Part shown: piece by piece, positions 1 to 8,044 of the stretch
Position numbering within the stretch: position 1 is the first letter of the stretch
Layout of the letters: each line of letters starts with the position of its first letter
Source: Anaerolineales bacterium
Lineage (GTDB): Bacteria > Chloroflexota > Anaerolineae > Anaerolineales > Villigracilaceae
Assembly: GCA_919902735.1 (NCBI GenBank)
Contig: CAKKRM010000001.1
Span: 1-32,099 of the forward strand
DNA length: 32,099 nt
Direction of reading: 5' to 3'
Notes under the pieces: generated by a model
Database searches by the model: none
What the model saw: the letters and a program-made list of their open reading frames with translations, nothing else
Told to the model about the DNA's origin: nothing
Position numbers and translations under genes: made by a program

Positions 1-55
1 CGCTATCGCTCAGGGCGACATGACCCTAAAACACGCAAAACTGCGTAAGGTGAGT
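1..55 (+). mobile_element. MITE-like element, copy 1 (right end only)
   Basis: Positions 7-55 are identical to 5075-5123, the right half of the complete element at 4976-5123. The copy ends in GCGTAAGGTGAGT, the terminal inverted repeat of the family. Its left half lies outside the window, so the target duplication cannot be verified; the five bases after the element are GATTA. Confidence 0.7.
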
Positions 56-149
56 GATTAACTGTCAGGGCGTTTTTTTGCGCGTTCGAGGCACATACTA
101 ATACTACGAGCGGATAGTCGAGAAGCCAATAAAAGTGGAGTTGTTAATC

Positions 150-2981
150 ATGGAAATGCTAATAGAGTCAGAGCTTCGTTACCGGCGCTTGTTTGAAGCC
201 GCACAGGACGGGATCTTAATCCTGGATGCCCGGACAGGAATGATCACGGATGTCAATCCATTTTTGATGGAAATGCTGGGTTATTCGCGCGAAGAGTTTG
301 TGGAGAAAAAGCTCTGGGAAGTTGGGGCGTTTAAAGATATTAAAGCCAGCCAGGAGGCTTTCGAAGCTTTGCAGGAGAATGAATATATCCGCTACGAAAA
401 TCTGCCGCTTCGAACGAAAAATGGACGGCTCGTTCAAGTGGAATTTGTCAGCAATGTCTATCTGGTGGGCGATGAAAAAGTGATCCAATGCAATATCCGT
501 GACATCACCGCGCGCAAACAGGCTGAAGAGGCTCTGCTCAAGGCGGGCGCATTGCAGAGCGCGATCTTCAACAGCGCCAATTTCTCGAGCATCGCCACCG
601 ACGCCAAGGGCGTCATTCAGATATTCAATGTCGGCGCTGAACGCATGTTAGGCTACGCGGCCGCGGATGTGATGAACAAAATTACTCCGGCCGACATTTC
701 CGATCCGCAGGAAGTGATCGCGCGTGCCAGGGCTTTGAGCGTTGAACTTGAAACGACAATTACGCCGGGCTTCGAGGCATTGGTGTTCAAAGCTTCACGC
801 GGGATTGAAGACATCTACGAATTGACTTATATCCGCAAGGACGGCAGCCGCTTCCCCGCTGTCGTTTCGGTCACGGCGCTGCGCGACGATCAAAACGCAA
901 TCCTCGGCTACCTGTTGATCGGCACGGACAACACCGCGCGCAAACAAGCTGAAGAGGCGCTGCTCAAGGCGGGCGCATTGCAGAGCGCGATCTTCAACAG
1001 CGCCAACTTTTCGAGTATTGCCACAGATGCCGCCGGTGTCATTCAGATATTTAATGTAGGCGCCGAGCGCATGTTGGGCTACACAGCCGCAGATGTGATG
1101 AACAAGATCACCCCAGCCGATATTTCCGATCCGCAGGAAGTTATCGCGCGCGCCAGGACTTTGAGCGCCGAACTGGACACAACAATTACGCCGGGCTTCG
1201 AGGCTTTGGTGTTCAAGGCTTCACGCGGGATTGAAGACATCTACGAACTAACTTATATCCGCAAGGATGGCAGCCGCTTCCCGGCGATTGTGTCGGTCAC
1301 AGCGTTGCGCGATCCTCAAGATGCCATCATCGGTTATCTGTTGATCGGCACGGATAACACCGCGCGCAAACAGATCGAGGCGGAGCAGGAACAGCTTAGT
1401 CAACGCCTGCGCGATCAGCAGTTCTACACCCGCTCGCTGTTTGAATCCAATATCGACGCGCTGATCACTACTGACCCGCGCGGCATCATTACCGACATCA
1501 ACAAACAGATGGAGGCGCTGACCGGCTGTACGCGTGATGAATTAATTGGCGCCCCATTCAAGCACTACTTCACCGATCCTGAGCGGGCCGAGATGGGCGT
1601 CAAGCTGGTGCTGAGCGAAAAGAAGGTTACCAACTACGAACTCACCGCGCGCGCCAGAGATGGCAGAGAAACTGTGGTGTCTTACAATGCGACCACCTTC
1701 TACGATCGCGATAGGAAACTGCAGGGTGTCTTCGCTGCCGCGCGCGATGTGACTGAGCGCAACCGTCTGGATAAGGTATTGCAGGAAAAAAATGTCGAAT
1801 TAGAGAACGCCAGATCATTGGCGGAACAGGCCAACCTCGCAAAATCAGATTTTCTTTCGAGCATGAGTCACGAACTGCGCAGTCCGCTGAATGCCATTCT
1901 CGGGTTCGCCCAATTGATGGAGTCCGATTCCCCGCAGCCAACGAAAACTCAGAAAGAAAGCATTGCCCAAATCCTTGGAGCGGGATGGCATCTGCTGACG
2001 TTGATCGACGAAATCCTCGATCTCGCGAAGGTTGAGTCTGGGCAGGTTCCGCTTTCGCCGGAGCCGGTGTCACTGGCTGAAATCCTGCTCGAATGCCGGG
2101 ATATGCTTGAAATGCAGGCGCAGCAGCGTGATATCACATTGATCTTTCCCCACTTCCCAGCCCCCATTTTTGTTCGAGCCGACCGGACCCGCGTGAAGCA
2201 GGTGCTGATCAACCTGCTTTCCAATGCAATCAAATACAACAGCCAGCAGGGAAGGGTTGAAGTGAAATGTGGCGAGAGCAGGCCGGGATACATTCGCGTC
2301 AGCATCAAGGATACCGGTGCAGGACTGTCCCCGGACCAACTGGCGCAATTATTTCAGGCATTCAACCGTCTTGGTCAGGAAGCTGGCGGTGTGGAAGGCA
2401 CCGGCATCGGACTGGTGGTGGCCAAGCGGCTGATCGAACTGATGGGGGGCACGATCGGCGTGGAAAGCACCATTGGAACGGGAAGCGTGTTCTGGTTCGA
2501 ACTGCTCTCGGTTGGCGAGCCGCGCCTTTTGGAAGTGGTCAACGCAGGCGTTTCGGTTCAACCGCTTACGGCTCGTGGAACGCATCTGTATACCCTGCTT
2601 TATGTGGAAGATAACCCGGCCAACCTGAAACTGGTCGAGCAGATCATCGCGCGTCACCCCGATATAAACCTGTTGACCGCTGTGAGTGGGAAGGATGGCA
2701 TCGAGATCGCGCGCGGCTCTCAACCGGATGTGATCCTGATGGATATCAACCTGCCCGACATCAGCGGCTTCGAAGCCGTGAAGATCCTGCGCTCAGACCT
2801 TGCCACAGCACACATCCCGGTCGTTGCCCTGAGCGCCAATGCCATGCCGCGCGATATCAAGAAGGGGTTGCAGGCCGGATTCTTCCGCTATATCACCAAG
2901 CCGATCAAGGTCAATGATTTCATGGATGCGCTGGATGAGGCGCTCAAACTTGCAGGAATAAAGCATGAAGTAATCGAATAA
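150..2981 (+). CDS. Multi-PAS hybrid sensor histidine kinase with C-terminal receiver
   Basis: Cytoplasmic sensor kinase of 943 aa without a membrane segment. Order: PAS about 8-123, two near-identical PAS units about 121-404, a fourth PAS about 421-540, HisKA with phospho-acceptor His574 in MSHELRSP, HATPase_c with N-box INLLSNA and glycine boxes DTGAG and GTGIG, then a receiver domain with phospho-acceptor Asp865 in LMDINLP. A signal bound by the PAS domains would be expected to control autophosphorylation and relay to the internal receiver; there is no output domain, so a separate phosphotransfer protein or regulator is presumably needed. A GTG at 135 is possible, but ATG150 has GGAG nine bases upstream and aligns exactly with the start of the paralogue at 3342, so 150 is preferred. 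The signal is unknown. Confidence 0.93.
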   Translation: MEMLIESELRYRRLFEAAQDGILILDARTGMITDVNPFLMEMLGYSREEFVEKKLWEVGAFKDIKASQEAFEALQENEYIRYENLPLRTKNGRLVQVEFVSNVYLVGDEKVIQCNIRDITARKQAEEALLKAGALQSAIFNSANFSSIATDAKGVIQIFNVGAERMLGYAAADVMNKITPADISDPQEVIARARALSVELETTITPGFEALVFKASRGIEDIYELTYIRKDGSRFPAVVSVTALRDDQNAILGYLLIGTDNTARKQAEEALLKAGALQSAIFNSANFSSIATDAAGVIQIFNVGAERMLGYTAADVMNKITPADISDPQEVIARARTLSAELDTTITPGFEALVFKASRGIEDIYELTYIRKDGSRFPAIVSVTALRDPQDAIIGYLLIGTDNTARKQIEAEQEQLSQRLRDQQFYTRSLFESNIDALITTDPRGIITDINKQMEALTGCTRDELIGAPFKHYFTDPERAEMGVKLVLSEKKVTNYELTARARDGRETVVSYNATTFYDRDRKLQGVFAAARDVTERNRLDKVLQEKNVELENARSLAEQANLAKSDFLSSMSHELRSPLNAILGFAQLMESDSPQPTKTQKESIAQILGAGWHLLTLIDEILDLAKVESGQVPLSPEPVSLAEILLECRDMLEMQAQQRDITLIFPHFPAPIFVRADRTRVKQVLINLLSNAIKYNSQQGRVEVKCGESRPGYIRVSIKDTGAGLSPDQLAQLFQAFNRLGQEAGGVEGTGIGLVVAKRLIELMGGTIGVESTIGTGSVFWFELLSVGEPRLLEVVNAGVSVQPLTARGTHLYTLLYVEDNPANLKLVEQIIARHPDINLLTAVSGKDGIEIARGSQPDVILMDINLPDISGFEAVKILRSDLATAHIPVVALSANAMPRDIKKGLQAGFFRYITKPIKVNDFMDALDEALKLAGIKHEVIE
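511..1362 (+). repeat. Tandem 426-bp in-frame duplication of a PAS domain
   Basis: Units 511-936 and 937-1362 encode two consecutive 142-residue PAS blocks that differ at only nine residues. The junction word CGCGCAAACA recurs at 511, 937 and 1363, fixing the period at exactly 426 bp. This is a recent internal duplication inside the first kinase gene and a possible site of copy-number change by recombination. Confidence 0.92.
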
Positions 2982-3021
2982 GACGCACGAACCTATCCGC
3001 ATTTCCTGGGGAATCACGGTT

Positions 3022-3141
3022 GAGTGCGTAAAGGGTTGGGTATGTCATCGAGAGCAAGGTCAATTGTCGGCGCGGCAAGATTCGAGTAATCCGTCTGAAG
3101 GATGCGCTTCCACTTGCTGACGAATTCCTGCGGGGTGATTG
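3022..3141 (-). pseudogene. Coding-like remnant, unknown, possibly methyltransferase/endonuclease type
   Basis: On the minus strand an open stretch of about 40 codons, closed by TGA, reads like real protein (ITPQEFVSKWKRIL, then a tail ending PNPLRTQP). It has no start codon and a TAG four codons upstream. The opening faintly resembles the N-terminal EFVxKW segment of some type IIG restriction-modification proteins, but it is too short to assign. The gap between the two kinase genes otherwise holds only the stem-loop module at 3185. Confidence 0.22.
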
Positions 3142-3184
3142 GCGTTTCCTACTTATAAGTGACTGTCGCCTGGATTTGAGCTTT

Positions 3185-3256
3185 CCCCCCCAAGCGACGT
3201 AGACAAACAATCCCCGACGGATGGATGCGTTCGGGGACTATTTATTGTATAGTTAA
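3185..3256 (+). promoter_or_regulatory. Stem-loop module, copy A, upstream of kinase 2
   Basis: First of four copies of one module. It has a C-run followed by CAAGCGACG, a stem with left arm 3205-3219 and right arm 3228-3243 around the loop GATGGATG, then TTGTATAGTTAAG. This is the most diverged copy, with mismatches and a one-base bulge in the stem, but block order and spacing are the same as in copies B-D. It lies about 85 bases before the GTG start of the kinase at 3342. The function is inferred from position only: a promoter/operator or a 5'-leader hairpin. Confidence 0.6.
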
Positions 3257-3341
3257 GTGCCGAAGTATGTCTTTGCGCATTCGTGGTTTCTGGCTGTTTC
3301 GCATGGGAAGGGCACAGCCAGGGAAAAGTGGAGAGGAAATC

Positions 3342-4943
3342 GTGCAAACACTAAAAGATTCAGAGCTTCGCTACCGCCGCCTGTTTGAAGCGGCTCAGGA
3401 TGGGATTCTGATCCTGAACGCTGAGACAGGCATGATCGAGGATGTGAATCCATATTTGATAAACATGCTGGGGTATTCGCGCGAAGAGTTCGTTGAAAAG
3501 AAACTTTGGGAGGTGGGCGCGTTCAAAGACGTCGAAGCCAGCCAGGAGGCCTTCCTTGCATTGCAGAATGAAAAATATATTCGCTATGAAGACCTGCCGC
3601 TTAAAGCAAAGAATGGAAGTTTGGTGCAGGTGGAATTCGTAAGCAATGTATATATGGCGGGCGGCGAGAAGATCATCCAATGCAATATCCGCGATATTAC
3701 AGACCGCAAACATGCCGAGGAAAATATCCGTCAACTTAATGTTGACCTTGAAAGGCGTGTGGAAGAACGCACAGTGGAACTGGTCTACGCCAACCGCATC
3801 AAAGATGAATTCCTCGCGAACATGAGCCATGAATTACGCACCCCGTTGAATGGCATTTTGGGTCTATCTGAAAACCTGTTGGAAGGGGTCTACGGCGCAT
3901 TGATTGAAAAGCAAAAGCATACCGTGCAAGTGATCCAATCCAGCGGCGAACATCTTTTGGAACTGATCAACGATATTTTGGATATCTCCAAGATCGAGGC
4001 GGGGAAATTTGAGTTTAGCCTTGAAGAAGTTAAAGTGGACAAGATTTGCCAGTCGAGCCTGGTCTTCATCAAACAGCAGGCAAATAAAAAATCCATCACA
4101 GTGGAGTATTCATCCCTTGAGAACGCCTTCACGGTTTTTGCAGACCCAAGACGGCTCAAGCAAATCCTCATTAATTTACTGAATAACGCTGTGAAATTCA
4201 CCCCTGAAAATGGAAAGGTAAAACTCGAGATACGGGGGAATGTCAAGGAAAGTCAGTTGCAGTTTTCCATCACAGATACCGGCATTGGCATCGTCCCTGA
4301 AGATGTTCCAAAATTATTCAAACCCTTTACGCAGTTGGATGGCGGCTTGTCCCGTCAACACGAAGGCTCAGGGCTGGGCCTTGCGCTGGTAAAGAAAATG
4401 GTTGAGATGCATGGCGGCAGTGTTGAAGTGCAGAGCAAGCCCGGCCAGGGCAGTCGTTTTTCTTTTGTGCTGCCGTGGGATGAAAAAATACAGGCCGGCA
4501 ACAACCTTGATTCGCTTGAAGGCAGTACTGAAATGGGCGATACCACTTTGGAGGGCAATTCAAAAGTCCGCGGGATAGTTTTGCTCGCGGAAGATTATGA
4601 AACCAACATCCTGGCAACCAGGGATTATCTGGAGAGCCGTGGGTATCAGGTATTTATTGCCCGTGATGGCCGCGAGGTGCTTTCAAAAGCGAATGAAGTT
4701 TTCCCGGATATCATTTTGATGGATATCCAGATGCCCAACTTGAATGGCTTCGACGCAACCCGCCGCCTCCGTGCCGACCCCCGATTTGCCGCTCTTCCAA
4801 TTATCGCTCTCACCGCCTTTGCCATGTTCGGCGACCGCGAACGCTGTCTCGATGCCGGGATGAATGAATATTTGAGCAAGCCTTTTAAATTGAAAGAGTT
4901 GGAACAAATGATAGAACAGTTTTTGCATCCATTCAGCGGATAG
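3342..4943 (+). CDS. PAS hybrid sensor histidine kinase with C-terminal receiver
   Basis: Cytoplasmic kinase of 533 aa, paralogous to the kinase at 150. A single PAS (about 7-122) closely matches the first PAS of that protein. A short coiled coil (about 123-150), HisKA with His163 in MSHELRTP, HATPase_c with INLLNNA, DTGIG and GSGLGL, and a receiver with Asp461 in LMDIQMP follow. ATGs further upstream are in frame, but GTG3342 has GGAGAGGA just before it and starts the protein at the same point as the paralogue, whereas the earliest upstream ATG lies inside the stem-loop of module A. The upstream module A and the stress genes downstream suggest a stress-signalling role; this is inference. No partner regulator is encoded nearby. 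Confidence 0.93.
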   Translation: MQTLKDSELRYRRLFEAAQDGILILNAETGMIEDVNPYLINMLGYSREEFVEKKLWEVGAFKDVEASQEAFLALQNEKYIRYEDLPLKAKNGSLVQVEFVSNVYMAGGEKIIQCNIRDITDRKHAEENIRQLNVDLERRVEERTVELVYANRIKDEFLANMSHELRTPLNGILGLSENLLEGVYGALIEKQKHTVQVIQSSGEHLLELINDILDISKIEAGKFEFSLEEVKVDKICQSSLVFIKQQANKKSITVEYSSLENAFTVFADPRRLKQILINLLNNAVKFTPENGKVKLEIRGNVKESQLQFSITDTGIGIVPEDVPKLFKPFTQLDGGLSRQHEGSGLGLALVKKMVEMHGGSVEVQSKPGQGSRFSFVLPWDEKIQAGNNLDSLEGSTEMGDTTLEGNSKVRGIVLLAEDYETNILATRDYLESRGYQVFIARDGREVLSKANEVFPDIILMDIQMPNLNGFDATRRLRADPRFAALPIIALTAFAMFGDRERCLDAGMNEYLSKPFKLKELEQMIEQFLHPFSG

Positions 4944-4975
4944 TACCATCCCGTGTGTACGGCACAAACTTATTG

Positions 4976-5123
4976 ACTCACCTTACGCACCGCCCATGAT
5001 TCCCTCCCGAAGGACATCGGGACGATGTGAGCGGAGCGAAGGGTCTCTAAGATAGTCGTAGAGACCCTTCGCTCCGCTCAGGGCGACATGACCCTAAAAC
5101 ACGCAAAACTGCGTAAGGTGAGT
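4976..5123. mobile_element. MITE-like element, copy 2 (complete, 148 bp)
   Basis: Perfect terminal inverted repeats ACTCACCTTACGCA / TGCGTAAGGTGAGT, flanked by a 5-bp direct repeat TATTG (4971-4975 and 5124-5128), which is the signature of transposition. The interior holds a perfect 18-bp stem (5030-5047 with 5061-5078). There is no coding capacity, so it would need a transposase supplied in trans. Together with module B it fills the 329-bp gap between kinase 2 and the GlsB gene. Confidence 0.85.
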
Positions 5124-5151
5124 TATTGAAACGAAATTTGATTTGATCCCT

Positions 5152-5222
5152 CCCCCAAGTGACGGAGAGAAACACACCCCAACCGATGGATGCGGCTGGG
5201 GTGTGTTTGTTGTACGATGAAT
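5152..5222 (+). promoter_or_regulatory. Stem-loop module, copy B, upstream of glsB-like gene
   Basis: CCCCCAAGTGACGGA, then a 16-bp stem with one A-C mismatch (5170-5185 with 5193-5208) around the loop ATGGATG, then GTTGTACGATGAA. TACGAT could serve as a -10 box, but no good -35 box is seen at the usual distance. It ends about 50 bases before the ATG at 5273. Confidence 0.72.
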
Positions 5223-5272
5223 TTATGATGCGCGCAGATGCGCGTGTCCATATTATTTATAGGAGAAAAAAT

Positions 5273-5653
5273 ATGATCGATTTCATTTTATGGATCATTG
5301 CCGGAGCATTTGTCGGGTGGATTGCCAGCATTATCATGAAGACCAACAACCGGCAGGGACTGATCGCCGATATTATCGTCGGCATTGTGGGTGCGTTCGT
5401 GGGCGGCTATTTTTTGAGTCCGCTATTTAACATCAGCACGATCAACGAGGGCAACTACAGCATCTCTGCATTGTTGGTATCGCTGGGCGGCGCGATCATC
5501 CTGCTGGCGTTCTCCAAGTTGTTTCGGAATGTGGGCGGTTTTTTGGTGATCGTCATCCTTGCGCTGGTCGTATCCACATACGTCAGTTGCTGGCCGATGG
5601 CTTCCACATCAGCGTTCTGCGCCGCGGTCCGGGCAATTCCATTTTTGCAATAA
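5273..5653 (+). CDS. GlsB/YeaQ/YmgE family stress-associated membrane protein, C-terminally extended
   Basis: A 126-aa hydrophobic protein. Residues 1-88 are a typical transglycosylase-associated (GlsB/YeaQ/YmgE) membrane protein: WIIAGAFVGWIASIIM, then DIIVGIVGAFVGGYF, then a third hydrophobic segment around 66-83. The molecular function of this family is not settled; members are linked to general stress. Start ATG5273 has AGGAG eight bases upstream. Oddly, the protein runs about 35 residues beyond the usual end, with a fourth hydrophobic segment and a Cys-containing tail. Over that tail another forward frame also reads like protein (ISVLRRGPGNSIFA), so a frameshift or fused remnant is possible. 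It follows module B; module C begins eight bases after the stop. Confidence 0.85.
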   Translation: MIDFILWIIAGAFVGWIASIIMKTNNRQGLIADIIVGIVGAFVGGYFLSPLFNISTINEGNYSISALLVSLGGAIILLAFSKLFRNVGGFLVIVILALVVSTYVSCWPMASTSAFCAAVRAIPFLQ

Positions 5654-5660
5654 CCCATCT

Positions 5661-5731
5661 CCCCCAAGTGGCGGATGCGAATACTCCCCAGACGCAGGAT
5701 GTGCCTGGGGAGTATTCATTGTAGGATGAAT
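5661..5731 (+). promoter_or_regulatory. Stem-loop module, copy C, upstream of csbD-like gene
   Basis: CCCCCAAGTGGCGGA, then a perfect 13-bp stem (5679-5691 with 5705-5717) and ATTGTAGGATGAA. The stem sequence differs from copies B and D at several positions, but both arms changed together, so pairing is preserved. The loop contains CAGGATG instead of ATGGATG. It lies about 95 bases before ATG5827. Confidence 0.72.
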
Positions 5732-5826
5732 GTATGACCTGCGTATATTTAGCCGACGCCAAACCCGAAGAGCGCTCCGCACTGCGCCTGCTAAATCTGG
5801 ATTTGAAGATGGAAGAGGATCAAACC

Positions 5827-6066
5827 ATGAACAAAGATGTAATCGAAGGAAAATGGAAACAAATGCGAGGCGAGGCCAAGGCTTGGTGGGGCAAACTTAC
5901 CGACGATGATCTCGATCGAGCCGCTGGTAAGTTCGAAGTCCTGACTGGCTTGCTTCAGGAAAAATATGGCTATACCCGTGAAGCCGCTGCCAATGAGATC
6001 GACAAGCACGTGACTGAGTATGAAGCCAGCCTGAAAAAGAAGATTGTACCCACACCTGCAAAATAA
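5827..6066 (+). CDS. CsbD family general-stress protein
   Basis: A small hydrophilic helical protein of 79 aa. The first block (VIEGKWKQMRGEAKAWWGKLTD, split here as EGKWKQMRGEAK and WWGKLTDDDL) and the following AAGKFEVLTGLLQEKYGY are diagnostic of CsbD/YjbJ proteins, which accumulate in stress in many bacteria and have no defined biochemical activity. Upstream in-frame starts exist from 5734, but ATG5827 gives the usual family length and has a purine-rich GAAGAGGA before it. The last residues include a Lys-rich tail ending in TPAK. It is preceded by stem-loop module C and followed by a second GlsB gene on the same strand. Confidence 0.9.
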   Translation: MNKDVIEGKWKQMRGEAKAWWGKLTDDDLDRAAGKFEVLTGLLQEKYGYTREAAANEIDKHVTEYEASLKKKIVPTPAK

Positions 6067-6133
6067 TCGAAACGTCCCCCCCCTTTCTCTCCTGAAAAAG
6101 AGAAGCAATAAAATATTTACATTGGAGATAAAC

Positions 6134-6397
6134 ATGAACCTTGTTATATACCTTATCGTTGCTGCAATCATCGGCTGGGCCGCGACTGAAATCATGCATG
6201 ACCGCTCGAATCTGCTGCTCAATATTGTCATTGCCGTTGTTGGTGCATTCCTTGGTGGTTACTTTCTCAGCCCCATCTTTAAGGTGGGCACGATCAATGA
6301 TGCGATCACCATCCCAACCATGCTGGTTACGCTGCTGGGGTCCATCATTCTATTGGCAGTTGTCAACCTCTTTCAAAGAGGAAGTCGCGCAATCTGA
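6134..6397 (+). CDS. GlsB/YeaQ/YmgE family stress-associated membrane protein
   Basis: An 87-aa membrane protein with three hydrophobic segments and the family pattern IVAAIIGWAATEIM, then IAVVGAFLGGYFLSPIF. It is paralogous to the protein at 5273 (shared GAFxGGYFLSP), but of standard family length, which supports the view that the other copy is extended. Start ATG6134 has GGAG seven bases upstream. It lies 67 bases after the CsbD gene and probably belongs to the same transcript, because no stem-loop module precedes it. Predicted inner-membrane location; molecular function unknown. Confidence 0.87.
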   Translation: MNLVIYLIVAAIIGWAATEIMHDRSNLLLNIVIAVVGAFLGGYFLSPIFKVGTINDAITIPTMLVTLLGSIILLAVVNLFQRGSRAI

Positions 6398-6421
6398 TCA
6401 ATTCGTTTTTTAGCCCGTAAT

Positions 6422-6473
6422 AAGTCGGTTGTGTGAAGCAACTCCATGCAGAGTTGTTGAGGGCAACCGACTT
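6422..6473. other. Branched hairpin after the GlsB gene
   Basis: Perfect 10-bp arms AAGTCGGTTG (6422-6431) and CAACCGACTT (6464-6473) enclose a smaller hairpin CAACTC...GAGTTG. It follows the stop of the GlsB gene by 24 bases. There is no T-run after it, so it may be a weak terminator, an mRNA stabiliser or a structured leader of the next gene. Confidence 0.45.
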
Positions 6474-6559
6474 CTATATGAAAACATTTCTCGAATAAAC
6501 ATCATTTAGGGTGCGAGTCTTACCCCTTTTACAGAAATAATTCAGAAAGAGGAATCAAA

Positions 6560-6973
6560 ATGTCAAACGACAGTAGAGTATCAGAAGTTAGAACGTCTCA
6601 AAGCGAACCGGAAAGGGAGCAGCGTATCTTCACTTTTAAAGCCACTCAATTGATCTGGCTGTTGTTCGGAATTCTCGAAGCGCTCATCGCACTTCGCATC
6701 GGATTGATGCTGATAGGGGCCAACCCTGCCAGCCCGATCGTTGCCTTGATCTATGGATTTACCAATTTGTTCCTGTTTCCCTTTACCGGATTAGTCGGTT
6801 CGCCGGCGGCCGGCAACATGGTGCTTGAACTTTCTTCCATGTTTGCCATGTTGATCTATGGTCTGATCGCATGGACTACGGAAAGAGTAGTCTGGCTGAT
6901 CTTTTATCGCCCGCGCGGTCCAGTTGTAGCCGTTACTGAAACTTCGACGAGTGAGAACCATACCACCCGATAA
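6560..6973 (+). CDS. YggT-like small membrane protein (paralogue 1)
   Basis: 137 aa. A polar N-terminus of about 25 residues is followed by three hydrophobic segments: about 28-52 (LIWLLFGILEALIALRIGL), the segment around LIYGFTNLFLFPFTGLVG, and one ending near TTERVVWLIFYRPRG. The pattern of a hydrophobic pair with FxLRxxLxLxGANP and LIYxFTxxFLxPF resembles YggT-family proteins; no biochemical role can be given. Start ATG6560 has AGAGGA upstream. It is followed after 26 bases by a clear paralogue, so the pair arose by duplication. It probably belongs to the envelope-stress cluster. Confidence 0.72.
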   Translation: MSNDSRVSEVRTSQSEPEREQRIFTFKATQLIWLLFGILEALIALRIGLMLIGANPASPIVALIYGFTNLFLFPFTGLVGSPAAGNMVLELSSMFAMLIYGLIAWTTERVVWLIFYRPRGPVVAVTETSTSENHTTR

Positions 6974-6999
6974 ATCCAGGTTCAAACTGAAGAGTCAAA

Positions 7000-7413
7000 A
7001 TGTTAAATGAAAGCAATGTAACAGAAGCGAAATCAGTGCAAAGAGAACCGGGTCTAACGCGGCGCTTCCTCTCGTTTAAAGCCACACAGATCACCCTCTT
7101 AAGTTTCAGCATACTCGAAATCCTGATCGCACTGCGCATCATCCTGAAACTAATCGGGGCCAATCCGGACAACCCAATCGTTGCATTGATCTACGGGTTT
7201 ACAGCCATGTTTCTTATTCCCTTTGTGGGATTGATCAAATCGCCCACAACCGGCGGCATGATTCTGGAGACCTCTTCCATATTTGCAATCGTAATCTATG
7301 CCTTGACCGCTGTGGCATTTGAAAAACTGATCTGGGTGATTTTCTCGCGGCCGCGCAGCCTGGAGACATCGGTTACTGAAACTACGATCAACGATAATCA
7401 AACCATGCCATAA
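7000..7413 (+). CDS. YggT-like small membrane protein (paralogue 2)
   Basis: 137 aa, the same length and layout as the preceding gene, with the shared features FKATQ, SILEILIALRIILKLIGANP, LIYGFTAMFLIPFVG and a cytoplasmic-looking tail after FSRPR. The two copies have diverged mainly in the polar N-terminus and in the C-terminal tail. Start ATG7000 follows GAAGAG. The hydrophobic segments predict an inner-membrane protein; a function is not known. It sits within one co-directional run of genes (6134-8194). Confidence 0.72.
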   Translation: MLNESNVTEAKSVQREPGLTRRFLSFKATQITLLSFSILEILIALRIILKLIGANPDNPIVALIYGFTAMFLIPFVGLIKSPTTGGMILETSSIFAIVIYALTAVAFEKLIWVIFSRPRSLETSVTETTINDNQTMP

Positions 7414-7428
7414 ATCAAAGAGGCCAGG

Positions 7429-7599
7429 ATGGATAATTCCTTCGACCAGCAAGAGTCCGATACACAAAAATCGAGAAGCTTGTTTTCCAACCTGCAGATT
7501 TTGTATGATGTACTAAATTGGCTCGCCGGCCTGTTTCAGTTGACGGAAGAAGAGCGAGATGAAGCTGGTATCTATTTTGATAATCGACATGAGAAGTAA
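7429..7599 (+). CDS. Small protein of 56 aa, unknown
   Basis: An ATG at 7429 with AGAGG a few bases upstream opens a 56-codon frame ending at TAA7597. The protein is acidic and amphipathic: a polar start, a central helix-like segment (LQILYDVLNWLAGLFQL), then TEEERDEAGIYFDNRHEK. It lies 15 bases after the YggT-like gene and 60 bases before the YtxH gene, with the same direction and tight spacing, which supports a real gene. No family was recognised. Confidence 0.6.
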   Translation: MDNSFDQQESDTQKSRSLFSNLQILYDVLNWLAGLFQLTEEERDEAGIYFDNRHEK

Positions 7600-7659
7600 T
7601 TTGCGGGCGGCAGGACAACCCTGGCACGTGTAAACATTTAGATAATAAGGAGAACCACA

Positions 7660-8013
7660 ATGAACAACGAAAATCAAGAACTTGAAGATCACAACAATAA
7701 TATTTTAGGCGTTTTAGCTGGAATGCTGATCGGCGCTCTGGCCGGCGCTATAACGATGCTTTTGCTGGCGCCGCAATCTGGAAAAGATACAAGAACACAG
7801 ATCCAGGAAAAAGGCATGGAACTGCGCGACCGTACCAGTGGAATCGTGGAAGATGCCATGGCGCAGGTACGCCTGGACAGGAATCGGTTAACGGTCGCTG
7901 GACGTGAAAAGATCAAAGACCTAAAAAAACAAGGCCAGGAACTGGTGGTAGAGCAACTGGAGCATATATCCGAAGCTGCACAAGCTGGAAAAAAGGCCAT
8001 ACAAGGTTCCTAA
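7660..8013 (+). CDS. YtxH domain-containing protein
   Basis: 117 aa. One transmembrane segment near the N-terminus (about 16-37, GVLAGMLIGALAGAITMLLLA) is followed directly by the YtxH signature APQSGKDTR, then a long, charged amphipathic helical tail (about 45-117) rich in Gln, Lys and Glu. YtxH proteins are small stress-associated membrane-anchored proteins; the molecular role is not established. Start ATG7660 has AGGAG upstream. It is followed by a 49-aa membrane protein and a terminator, so it lies near the end of the stress transcript. Confidence 0.87.
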   Translation: MNNENQELEDHNNNILGVLAGMLIGALAGAITMLLLAPQSGKDTRTQIQEKGMELRDRTSGIVEDAMAQVRLDRNRLTVAGREKIKDLKKQGQELVVEQLEHISEAAQAGKKAIQGS

Positions 8014-8044
8014 AAATTGAACGATTTCAGAAAAGGAGAATTTC

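Noticed and set aside
3225-3341. Upstream ATG start for the second kinase
   Set aside because: That ATG is in the loop of stem-loop module A; GTG3342 has a good ribosome site and aligns with the start of the paralogous kinase.
5159-5272. In-frame 38-codon extension of the GlsB gene from within module B
   Set aside because: It runs through the stem-loop; similar chance frames cross copy D (from 8430) and copy C, so this is a by-product of the repeat. ATG5273 has a strong AGGAG.
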